DNA of 64,000 bases, taken from the NCBI GenBank assembly GCA_963814905.1, contig CAWFEM010000011.1, positions 186,001-250,000 of the forward strand, given 5' to 3'. The notes below the pieces were generated by a model. It was not told where the DNA came from, made no database searches, and saw nothing but the letters and a program-made list of their open reading frames with translations. This document shows positions 37,559 to 45,419 of the stretch, piece by piece. The translations under genes were made by a program, and so were the position numbers. Position 1 is the first letter of the stretch. Every line of letters starts with the position of its first letter. The stretch is from DASWJZ01 sp963814905 (lineage in GTDB: Bacteria; Pseudomonadota; Alphaproteobacteria; Rhizobiales; Afifellaceae).

Positions 37559-37933
37559 ATGAGGGCCTCGACTATTTGTTTTTGTTCGGCCGTCTGCCTT
37601 GGAATCGTCGGCATGGGGATAGGTATCGCCATGGCGGCGTCCGGAGACCATTCCGTTTTCCCCGCGCATGCACATCTCAATTTGCTGGGGTGGGTCTCGT
37701 TGTTCCTGATCGGAATCTTCTACCGGCTCCACCCGGCGCTCGATAGTAGCCGGGCGGCCTTCATTCAATCGGTGATCTGGATTTGCGGGACGATCGTTCT
37801 GACCTGCGGGGTTGCGGCAATCTACCTCGGCCATCCCGAATTTGAACTGATTGCCGTCGTCGGCTCCCTGATGGTGCTTGGGGATATGATTTTGTTCGCC
37901 TACCTCGTGTTTCGCTCTGAACTATCAACCTAA
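37559..37933 (+). CDS. Four-helix membrane protein with HAHLNLLGW motif
   Basis: A 124-residue membrane protein with four hydrophobic helices. The ATG at 37559 follows AGGAGGGGC. Helix 2 carries HAHLNLLGWVSLFLIGIFYR, a histidine pattern reminiscent of heme-ligand helices in heme-copper oxidase subunit I-like and NnrS proteins. The gene is followed 12 bases later by cytochrome c', so it may be a membrane heme partner of that protein. The heme role is inference from the histidines and context. Confidence 0.75.
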   Translation: MRASTICFCSAVCLGIVGMGIGIAMAASGDHSVFPAHAHLNLLGWVSLFLIGIFYRLHPALDSSRAAFIQSVIWICGTIVLTCGVAAIYLGHPEFELIAVVGSLMVLGDMILFAYLVFRSELST

Positions 37934-37945
37934 GGGGAGGTAGCG

Positions 37946-38425
37946 ATAAGAAAGCTCTTCCTTACTGGCGCCTTCGGCATTGCGCTATTCGCCGCAAGCC
38001 AAACGATGGCGCAATACGAACTCATGCAGTTTGTCACGCAGCGCAACGGCCTGATGTTAGACATGCAATCGGCCTACTGGCCCATGCTCGCGATCAAGAA
38101 GGGCGAGAGCACAGACCTCAAGGCGGCTGCCGAAGCCGCCAGGATCATCGGCGCCTCGATCGACAAGGTCACGACCCTGTTCCCGGCTGGAACCGCCAAG
38201 GGCGAGATCGCGGGTACCCGTGCCAGGCCGGAGATATGGGGCGATGCCGAAGGATTCCAGGCTGCCGCCGATGCCCTCAAGGCGGCAGCGGCTGGCGCGC
38301 AGCAGGCCGCGGAGGCGGGTGACATCGAGGTGTTCAAGGCGCGATTCGATGCACTGACCGAGGCCTGCACGGGCTGTCACAGCTTCCGCCCTTCGGGCGA
38401 CGGTAAATACCGCTTCCCGAAATAG
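37946..38425 (+). CDS. Cytochrome c' with apparent AUA start codon
   Basis: A class II cytochrome c of about 159 residues: four-helix bundle with C-terminal heme motif CTGCH at about 141-145. It typically binds NO in the periplasm. The only ATG in the right place (38006) would give a protein without signal peptide. Upstream of it the frame continues into IRKLFLTGAFGIALFAAS then QTMAQ, a perfect signal peptide. Its first codon is ATA at 37946, five bases after AGGGGAGG. No ATG, GTG or TTG occurs between the previous stop and 38006. Either translation starts at AUA, or an ATG has mutated, or the base is a sequencing error. It is cotranscribed with the preceding membrane protein gene. Confidence 0.85.
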   Translation: MRKLFLTGAFGIALFAASQTMAQYELMQFVTQRNGLMLDMQSAYWPMLAIKKGESTDLKAAAEAARIIGASIDKVTTLFPAGTAKGEIAGTRARPEIWGDAEGFQAAADALKAAAAGAQQAAEAGDIEVFKARFDALTEACTGCHSFRPSGDGKYRFPK

Positions 38426-38489
38426 AAGCGTCGTGATTGCCTCCGTGCCGCGCGCATTTCCGATCGGCGCGCTGATGACGTTGGAAGCT

Positions 38490-38622
38490 TCCCTTGGTTC
38501 TTGGCATAGCAGCGGATCGCAGGATGGCTTTCGAGCACACGCGCCACCTCAGCCTCCCAGTCACTATCGCAAACGACGTAGCTCTCGGCTGGCGTCCGGC
38601 ACGGCATGAATTGACGTCGGTC
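38490..38622 (-). pseudogene. Fragment of a type III restriction (R subunit-like) gene
   Basis: Forty-four codons reading PAESYVVCDSDWEAEVARVL and then ESHPAIRCYAKNQG resemble the D-S-x-W-E segment near the nuclease end of type III-like restriction/helicase subunits. The sequence diverges on both sides, so only a scrap remains. Confidence 0.5.
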
Positions 38623-38650
38623 AATGTCGGCGGTGTTCGCGCGCGGACTG

Positions 38651-38690
38651 TTCAACGCTGGTCAACGCTGGTCAACGCTGGTCAACGCTG
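38651..38690 (+). repeat. Four tandem copies of a 10-bp unit
   Basis: The unit GTCAACGCTG occurs four times in a row, the first with T in place of G. It lies 55 bases upstream of the osmC-like start. A 10-bp period is about one helical turn, so copy number changes would shift upstream elements in phase. Confidence 0.9.
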
Positions 38691-38745
38691 GCCCGTTGGT
38701 CAGCCAAACACGTACAGCGCCATTTCGACGGAACGAGGCCTCCAA

Positions 38746-39150
38746 ATGCTCGAATACAACGTCACGGCCAAACGGGTCGACGCCCATGGCAGCCTCGCGC
38801 ACTGCAAGGATGCTGAGATCGTCCTCGACACAGACGTAAACGGGCGGCCTGACGCCTTCAATCCGGCGGAGCTTTTCCTTGCCGCGTTGGCCGCCTGCAT
38901 GATCAAGGGCATCGAGCGCGCGATTCCGATACTCAACTTCGAGCTCCGAGGCGTCGAGGTGAAACTCCACGGCATTCGCCAGGACAGCCCCCCAATGATG
39001 GCTTCCATCGACTACGAGCTGATCGTCGATACCGACGAAATCGATCGCCGCCTCGATCTGTTGCACCTCAATGTGCGCAAGTTCGGAACGATCTCGAATA
39101 CCGCTGCCGCGGCGACCAAGCTCGAAGGCGTGATCAGGAGAAAAGAATGA
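38746..39150 (+). CDS. OsmC-family protein
   Basis: A 134-residue OsmC-like protein with AFNPAELFLAALAACMIKGIE, where the conserved cysteine sits in the long helix. The later VNVRK-like LHLNVRKFGTISNT region would hold the second cysteine in classical hydroperoxidases, but none is visible. Peroxidase activity is therefore doubtful. GAACGAGGCCTCC precedes ATG 38746. Confidence 0.82.
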   Translation: MLEYNVTAKRVDAHGSLAHCKDAEIVLDTDVNGRPDAFNPAELFLAALAACMIKGIERAIPILNFELRGVEVKLHGIRQDSPPMMASIDYELIVDTDEIDRRLDLLHLNVRKFGTISNTAAAATKLEGVIRRKE

Positions 39151-39216
39151 GTCGCCTCGCTGAAGCCAGATTTTTCACCAAAAGGAACATGATCCCGCCC
39201 GTTACGTTCTCTATAG

Positions 39217-39489
39217 ATGCAGCACAACCAATTCCAGATCGAGGGCTTTTTAGCGGCGGACAGCGTCATCACGCTTTTGGGTAAATTGGACGTGTCCGCG
39301 TTTCCTTGGGACGAGCGCATTGCGGTGGGCGCTTATCAGGCGAAGGCAATCGAGGCTCGGCTCAGAGCTGCTCAAGGGGACGCTCGGCTTAAAGATTATC
39401 AAGCGAAGCGGTCAGGACTTCGGTCGAGGCGATCGCACCAGGCCGCCCTACAGGCGGTGGCCGAAGCTCGCCCGCTGGCGAAGGGCTAG
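39217..39489 (+). CDS. Doubtful 90-residue ORF
   Basis: The frame begins MQHNQFQIEGFLAADSVITL and ends in an Arg/Ala-rich stretch. There is no good ribosome site and no family resemblance that I recognise. It may be noncoding. Confidence 0.25.
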   Translation: MQHNQFQIEGFLAADSVITLLGKLDVSAFPWDERIAVGAYQAKAIEARLRAAQGDARLKDYQAKRSGLRSRRSHQAALQAVAEARPLAKG

Positions 39490-39703
39490 TCGAGCAGGTC
39501 TAACTCCGCCGCCAGCTCCTGCACGTCGACGTGACAGAGCGCGCGGGCCGCCGCGCGAGCCGAGGGTTCGCGGAACCTAAGAGACCGAGTAGCATTATCG
39601 CACACGGGCCGCGTGCTCAAACCTCCCTCGTATCTGAAGTAAAGTGAAGAGGGTTGATCAGAGGCCCAACGGAGTTTGCATATAATAGAAACGCGGAGCA
39701 CCT

Positions 39704-39778
39704 ATGAACAACATCATTTGGCTGGTTGGGGCCGTCGTGATTGTCCTTTTCATACTTGGATATTTTGGGCTCAGATGA
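39704..39778 (+). CDS. 24-residue single-helix membrane microprotein
   Basis: The peptide MNNIIWLVGAVVIVLFILGY plus FGLR is a single hydrophobic helix ending in Gly-Leu-Arg. I recall very similar 20-25 residue peptides in many alphaproteobacteria, which supports it as a real gene. A perfect -10 element TATAAT stands at 39681-39686 and CGGAG precedes the ATG by 7 bases. Function unknown. Confidence 0.7.
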   Translation: MNNIIWLVGAVVIVLFILGYFGLR

Positions 39779-40025
39779 GACCCCAGGTGGTGTTCCACGG
39801 TTCACGGCCGTGAACTCATAAATACGCCAGCTGTCTGCCGAGCCGAGTCCGCACGGGTGGGGCGTGCGCGGTGGCGCGATCTTAGTACAGTCGCTTCGCC
39901 ATTTTGCCTGCTGCCGGTGCGATGCGAGGCTCGTTTGCCAACGCTTGCGACGCTCAGGTCACGCCGGCCGACGGACGGCCGGCGCAACGGCGGCGCACCT
40001 GGGGGAGCCGCTGGCCGCGACGGCG

Positions 40026-41216
40026 CTAGTTGCAGGTGCCGCCCGCGCAGTGGAAGCATTCGCTGTCGCAGTTCCCGCCGGTGCAGAGCGAGATGTTCGG
40101 CCCATGGCACGATGGGGAGGAGATGTCGCTCATGTCGCGTTCGTAGCGGATGTCTCCGCACAGGATCGCCGTGTCTCCCGGTGCGGTGTTGTTGATCAGA
40201 TCCATCCGGTTCAGCTTGTAGCTTGAGCCCGAGGCCGGGATGCCGTGTTGCCACGAGCCGTAGGTGACGTTGGTCGTTGCGGTCGCCACCGGCCAGTTGC
40301 CCCAGAAGTAGTGATAGGCGTATCCGACCGGGACCGACTTGTAGGCCACCGAGCTGCCGCGCGTGCGCTTGAACGAGAACGGCCCGTTGCCCTGGCAGTT
40401 CGCCGCGAGAAAGTGCTGCCATTGCCCGTTAAGACCGATATAGCCGTCGCCGTGGAAGTTCCCGAGGCGCCCGGCGTAGTAGCGGTTGGTGGCCTGCACC
40501 TGATCGCAAGAGAGCAGCGCCGGAACGCACCAGCCTTTGTCCACCGACCCGAGCTGATGGTTGCAGCCGGCGGTGCAGTAGGTCTCCTTGAACGACGTGA
40601 AGTTTCCGGAGGTACCGCCACAGCTTGCGGAGCCAAAGACCTGTCCGACCCAGTTCGTGAAAGCCGGCGAGCACGAATGCGGAGTGTCGCTGCCGGTGAC
40701 GGTGAAACCGCGCAGCGTCTCTTCGTTTTCCCGCCTCAGACGATCTCTTGCATCTTTTTCGAGAGGTGCGAGCCGCTCCATCTGGATGGCATGCCGCACA
40801 AGCTCGGGCGGCGGCGCCTGCAGCGGGTCTGCGATGGCAAGGAAGACTTCGAGTGGGGTGTGGCTCTCGACGAACTTGGTCGACACGAGCGGCGGGGTCG
40901 GAAATTTCGCGCCGACACCCACCCCGATGCGATCAATCTCGTCGCTGTCGACCGGCTCGAACCACTCGACGAACGAGCCGCTCGTGTCGCCGATTGTCGT
41001 GATCAGCCGCGCATGTCCTTCCCCAAGCGCCTCGGGGAATTGCAGGGTCTCGCCCTTCGGTCCCTCGCTGGTCTGGACATATCCCTCCACGGACTGCCCC
41101 TCTACAGATTGGAGGTATTCGTCCGGCGGTTGGGACTGTTGGGCAAAGGCAGCCGACACCATGACCAAAGGTGCCGACAGCAGCCGCGCACAAATGCTAC
41201 GCTTTACGCTTTTCAT
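40026..41216 (-). CDS. Secreted cysteine-rich protein, unknown family
   Basis: A 396-residue protein with a signal peptide ending SAAFAQQ and an N-terminal helical half (about 30-170). The C-terminal half contains many cysteines and aromatic residues and ends with CTGGNCDSECFHCAGGTCN. The middle has CNHQLGSVDKGWCVPALL and a tyrosine/tryptophan-rich beta pattern (YAYHYFWGNW). No enzyme motif was recognised. The cysteines suggest disulfides outside the cytosol. It is transcribed alone. Confidence 0.7.
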   Translation of the reverse strand: MKSVKRSICARLLSAPLVMVSAAFAQQSQPPDEYLQSVEGQSVEGYVQTSEGPKGETLQFPEALGEGHARLITTIGDTSGSFVEWFEPVDSDEIDRIGVGVGAKFPTPPLVSTKFVESHTPLEVFLAIADPLQAPPPELVRHAIQMERLAPLEKDARDRLRRENEETLRGFTVTGSDTPHSCSPAFTNWVGQVFGSASCGGTSGNFTSFKETYCTAGCNHQLGSVDKGWCVPALLSCDQVQATNRYYAGRLGNFHGDGYIGLNGQWQHFLAANCQGNGPFSFKRTRGSSVAYKSVPVGYAYHYFWGNWPVATATTNVTYGSWQHGIPASGSSYKLNRMDLINNTAPGDTAILCGDIRYERDMSDISSPSCHGPNISLCTGGNCDSECFHCAGGTCN

Positions 41217-42160
41217 CGCTGATGCCTCCCGTAATCAAAGCTTCTGTGAAATGAGCATGGCCACGTCGCTTGCCAGGCCATACGGCAGCGCAGGCACTTC
41301 ATGCGTGCGCCCGATTCTGCTTCTTCTGGCTGCAAGCGCTCTCAAACGAGCACCTAAACGAGCGACGGAAGAAAATCTCAGCATCTTACGGTAGAAATCG
41401 AACCTACGCGAATGTGCCGTGGAGCGCAACATGATGGCTTTGGCCGGCATCGGGGTGCGGCGCATAAATCGGCCAAAAGCGTGCCATATGGGCTTTCGGT
41501 GGTGCTGCTACCTCTGACAGCCCTGACAGTTGTTGTATTTCAATGGCTTAGGCCGCGTACCGGCCCCTGGCCTTGCGTGGCTGTGGCTGATCTCGGAGGG
41601 GTCATGGAAAGCACGCACCGGAGGTCGCTGCATGAGGGAGTGTTCCGAAACAGCGGCTTTGAACTCCCCTCCGCAACAGTCGTGACGGTATCGCTCCATC
41701 TTTGCATGCGCCTGATCGAAACGGGGCGTTGGCTTGGCGCTGCGATCGAAGTCGGCCAGCGCGTCCGCGTAGCGGCGCATCACTCCGGCTCCGTCCAAAG
41801 CCTTGGCTCAACGCGGCTTTCCGCCACAAGGGGCTCCAGGATCATATAGGCTTCGGGCAAATCTCGGTTCTCAGCAGCGGTGGCGCTGCGCGCCGTTGGT
41901 GTACGGAGACTGCGTTTAGTCTCTGTCAGGAGCGCTTCAACAAGCCCGATAAGCGCACCAAAGCTGATCAGCCCTATGCCCGCGAAGACCGCTATCAAGG
42001 CAGGGAAGCTGATCGTCTTCAATGAGGCTAGGGAGAGCAGGCCCGTGCAGATCAGCGCCGGTCGGGGCCAAGGCCACCAATCCGTAGGCAGTCAAGATAC
42101 TGCCGATCGCTGCCGCGATGATTTCTAAGTGCAAGTGCCACCTCGATTCCGTTTCTCCCA
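41217..42160. other. Degenerate region, possible broken membrane protein on minus strand
   Basis: On the minus strand a stretch of hydrophobic text runs through two frames, LEIIAAAIGSILTAYGLVAL (to about 42025) and then FPALIAVFAGIGLISFGALI (from 42022). A Cys/His-rich frame down to about 41508 follows. GAGGTGG precedes a TTG at 42133. It looks like a small membrane protein gene with one or two frameshifts. No product can be named. Confidence 0.35.
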
Positions 42161-42297
42161 ACGCCAGGGAAGGGGATGGATCGTGCGGGCGCCAATTTCT
42201 CTTTGTAGGTCGGCAGGGTTAATGCGCCGTAATCGTGATTCTACTCCGCGTTGTTTTCGCCGCCGCACCGGCTCGTACCTTCGCGGCGACTGTCGTG

Positions 42298-42480
42298 CTA
42301 GGTCTCCCGCGCTTCTACGTCCGCTCTGAGAGGTCTCAAACCGGTCGCCGCAACGCAGTCGTTGAATCTCTCTGCTGGCGAGTGGAAGTCCAGTGTTTTT
42401 CTGGGCCGCTCGTTGAGCTGGCGCGCCACCGTATTGAGTTGGGCTTGCGAGTGGGGAGCGAGATCGGTTCCTCGGGGAAA
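42298..42480 (-). mobile_element. C-terminal remnant of an IS30-type transposase
   Basis: The last 60 codons read HSQAQLNTVARQLNERPRKT and LDFHSPAERFNDCVAATG. These are the conserved end of IS30-family transposases including the final E-containing region. The rest of the element is missing. Confidence 0.75.
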
Positions 42481-42504
42481 GTGTCGCGGCAACGAGCTAT
42501 GCGC

Positions 42505-42664
42505 GCATTGAGCTATGAGCGCAAAGCGATCGGCCAGGAGGCTGGTGGCCACATCTCGCCGCTCGCCGCCTACGACGCCGACACGGACCTTTTCGTCATC
42601 CTCGACGTCTCCCACTACAAATATCCGCCGGCCTGGGTGACGGCGGCGGCACTGTTCGGGCGAC
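42505..42664 (+). pseudogene. Phytochelatin synthase (peptidase C83) fragment
   Basis: Fifty-three codons with GGHISPLAAYDADTDLFVIL then DVSHYKYPPAWV. The GGHxSPL histidine and the ILDV aspartate are the second and third members of the C83 catalytic triad. The cysteine-bearing N-terminal half is absent, with an IS30 remnant in its place. The gene is dead, but it shows that a metal/thiol-peptide enzyme was once present here. Confidence 0.7.
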
Positions 42665-42753
42665 ATGGGCAGTTCCTCCTGAGGAGCTTGAATCACAACT
42701 TCGGCAAGGATGGAATCTCGCGGCTGGTCATTGCATTGAGTTGCGAGCTTCAC

Positions 42754-43458
42754 TCAGACGCTGACACCGAAAAGCCAGCCCACGCCTGCCGTGACAGCCA
42801 TTGCGAACACTCCCCACATCACCACACGCAGAGTAGCGCGCAAAACGGGTGCGGCGCCCGCCTTTGCTCCCAAAGCGCCAAGAGCGGCCAAAGTGATAAC
42901 AGTGACAACGAGGACAACTGGAATAATCAAATCTGCGGGTGCCGCAAACGCAGCCAGCAGTGGGATCGCCGCGGCAATGCTGAACGTCACGCCCGAAGTA
43001 AACGCGGCCTGAAGCGGGTTGGCCGCGTGTGCCTCTGACAGTCCAAGCTCGTCCCGAACATGGGTGCCAAGCGCATCTTTCTCAGTGAGCTCTTTCGCAA
43101 CCACAAGGGCAGTCTCTTCACTAAGCCCTTTCTCTTGATAGATGGCGGCGAGTTCGACAAGTTCCGCGTCTGGAAGCTCCCGCAACGCTTTGGTTTCCCG
43201 TGCGACGTCGGCCCGTTCCGTGTCGGATTGCGAAGAGACGGATACGTATTCGCCTGCAGCCATCGACATTGCGCCCGCCGAGAGTCCGGCAATGCCCGCG
43301 ATTATAATCGTGCTCGGGTTCGGATCGGCCGCAGCTACCCCTACTATCAAGGACGAGACGGAAACGACCCCATCATTTGCGCCAAGAACTGCAGCGCGTA
43401 ACCAGCCGCTGCGAGTGATGTAGTGAGGGTCTCCCGGATGAGCTGACGCTTGAGGCAT
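42754..43458 (-). CDS. VIT1/CCC1-family metal transporter
   Basis: A 234-residue membrane protein with the family start GWLRAAVLGANDGVVSVSSL and IAGIAGLSAGAMSMAAGEYVSV. A cytosolic metal-binding helix pair follows (ELAAIYQEKGLSEETA), and two C-terminal hydrophobic pairs. Relatives export Fe2+ or Mn2+ into vacuoles or out of the cell. The five helices expected are visible and the gene looks intact. Confidence 0.9.
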   Translation of the reverse strand: MPQASAHPGDPHYITRSGWLRAAVLGANDGVVSVSSLIVGVAAADPNPSTIIIAGIAGLSAGAMSMAAGEYVSVSSQSDTERADVARETKALRELPDAELVELAAIYQEKGLSEETALVVAKELTEKDALGTHVRDELGLSEAHAANPLQAAFTSGVTFSIAAAIPLLAAFAAPADLIIPVVLVVTVITLAALGALGAKAGAAPVLRATLRVVMWGVFAMAVTAGVGWLFGVSV

Positions 43459-43697
43459 ATTGTTAGCTTTCCGAATTTGAAGCTGAGTTTACGTGTTCAA
43501 ACAAGCGACGAGAAGAGCGAAGCGGGTGACGGATGTTCGCTATCGCTACCACCCACGTTATCTGTTCACCTTAGACGGGCGAGGATTCTCCCGTGCGGGA
43601 AGATCTTGCATGCATCTCAGGGTAGTCCGCTGGTGGCGCCGCTTGCGGTCCGGTTTTCGATAGCGCAACTTCCGCAACCACCCAGCAGGAGACTCGC

Positions 43698-44553
43698 ATG
43701 GCCGGCTCCGAAGAGATCAACGCCGACATGCTTGCCTTCTGGGACGGGAATGGCGGCCAAACTTGGGTGACTCGACAGGAGCACACCGACATCACGCTCA
43801 CGGCGGTGACGGACGCCTTACTCGCCTTCGCCGCGCCGCGCGCCGGCGAACAGGTGGTGGATATCGGTTGTGGCTGTGGCGCGCCCACACTGGAGTTTGC
43901 GCGCGCCGTCGGGCCCTCAGGCCGCGTGGCGGCGCTGGATATCTCGGGGCCGATGCTGGCTGAGGGTAAGAGACGCGCGAACGCCGCCGGCATCACCAAC
44001 ATCGACTGGCGCCAGGCCGATCCCGCATCGGCGGCGCTGGACGAGTACGATTTGCTGACCTCGGCCTTCGGCGTGACGTTCTTCGGCGATAGGGTGGCGG
44101 CCTTCACCAATATGCGCCGCGGCGCCGACTCCCGACGCGCGCATGGCGCTGGTGGTCTGGCGGACGCTGGCTGAAAACCCTTGGATGGAGGTGCCGATGA
44201 CTACAGTCGCGCAGCACCTGCCGCCGCGCCCGAAGCCGGTCCCGGACGCTCCCGGAATGTTCGCCTTCGCCGATCCAAAGCACGTCACCGAGGTTCTCAC
44301 CGCGGCCGGCTGGGGATCGCCGCGCTTCGAGAAGCTCGATATGGACCTCGACATCGCCGCTGGCCGTGGGCTGGAGGAGGCTGTGATTCAGTCAACCCAA
44401 ATCGGCGCCTTGAACAGTTGGCTGCGCAAGCAGCCGGCAGAAGTCGTCTCGAGAGCCGTCGCTTCCCTCCGCCAGGCGTTGGCGCCGTATGCGGACGGTG
44501 TGAGCGTGCGCCTCCCCGGTGCGATGTGGTTGATCAGCAGCGCCCCTGCCTGA
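43698..44553 (+). pseudogene. SAM-dependent methyltransferase with frameshift
   Basis: The N-terminal part has the SAM site VVDIGCGCGAPTLEFARAVG and the second motif GRVAALDISGPMLA. It ends in frame at about 44125. The rest continues in another frame from MALVVWRTLAENPWMEVPM to LPGAMWLISSAPA. One base change of length near 44125-44140 would restore about 285 residues. Class I methyltransferase of unknown substrate; inactive unless the shift is a sequence error. Confidence 0.8.
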
Positions 44554-44755
44554 ACGAGCGCGTTTCCTCGCTACCTTTGTCGCAGTGTAGTTTTGGCGGC
44601 TGCCTCAAGGCGCCCATTTATTTCCGGAATCAGAACCGGACATGTGCTCAACCGAGGCGGCTTTCGGCTTGCGTGCTGGCCCGGCGTTTGCGATGCCAGC
44701 ATCCGATCGGGCGTTCGCCTCAGCTTAGAGCGTCCTCGAAAAGAGGAGTTGAGGA

Positions 44756-45184
44756 ATGGCTGAGACACACAAAGGAACGTGTTTTTGCGGAGCTGTCGAA
44801 GTTCGGGTGTCCGGACCGCCCGAGGCAATGGGCTACTGTCATTGCACATCTTGCAGAGAATGGTCGGCGGGGCCAGTCAACGCATTCACGCTTTGGAAGC
44901 CGGATGCTGTGGAGGTCACGAAGGGGAAAGAGCATATCGGCCACTACCAAAAGACCGAACGCAGCGACCGGCAATTCTGCACGAAGTGCGGCGGCCACAT
45001 CATGACGGATCATCCGACTTTTGGCCTGCTCGATGTGTATGCCGCCATCCTACCGAGCCTCAAATTCGCACCGGCGCTCCACGTCAACTACGCCGAGACC
45101 TGCCTGCCCATGCGGGATGGACTGCCCAAGCTGAAGGATTTTCCAAAGGAACTCGGCGGTTCCGGAGAAGTCTTGCCGGAATGA
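44756..45184 (+). CDS. GFA-family zinc protein
   Basis: A 142-residue protein with the CENP-V/GFA fold. Zinc ligands are CFCGAVEV, CHCTSCREWS and CTKCGGHI. Members were first described as glutathione-dependent formaldehyde-activating enzymes, but most have unknown substrates. The start ATG follows AGAGGAGTTGAGGA. Confidence 0.9.
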   Translation: MAETHKGTCFCGAVEVRVSGPPEAMGYCHCTSCREWSAGPVNAFTLWKPDAVEVTKGKEHIGHYQKTERSDRQFCTKCGGHIMTDHPTFGLLDVYAAILPSLKFAPALHVNYAETCLPMRDGLPKLKDFPKELGGSGEVLPE

Positions 45185-45270
45185 AGCGACGCCGTCTAAA
45201 TTAGAAGATTGGATGTCGCTTGCTTGGTGGTGCAACTTCCGAGTTGGCGCAAAAACCAAGTCACGAACCG

Positions 45271-45357
45271 GCGCTCAGGAAGTCCGCTCTTGAGGGATAA
45301 GCGGACGTCCTGATGGAACTGTCGGGGGTCTGCCTCTGACCCAAGGCGGGCATTCAC
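45271..45357 (+). repeat. Diverged relative of the 83-bp repeat
   Basis: GAAGTCCGCTCTTGAGGGAT followed by AAGCGGACGTCC and GACCCAAGGCGGGCAT has the same order of short blocks as copies 1 and 2. Spacing changes show it is an older relative. It lies between the GFA and ankyrin genes. Confidence 0.6.
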
Positions 45358-45419
45358 GCCAATTCAGTCAGTCCCGTAGTCGCAGACGACGCCATATGGC
45401 AATCCATTGCTTCAGGACT

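Noticed and set aside
38651..38690. Possible CRISPR array
   Set aside because: The repeat unit is only 10 bases with no spacers; it is a simple tandem repeat.
39802..40422. 206-codon minus frame overlapping the end of the cysteine-rich protein gene
   Set aside because: It is an out-of-frame shadow of that gene, rich in Arg/Ala/Pro, without a start region of its own.
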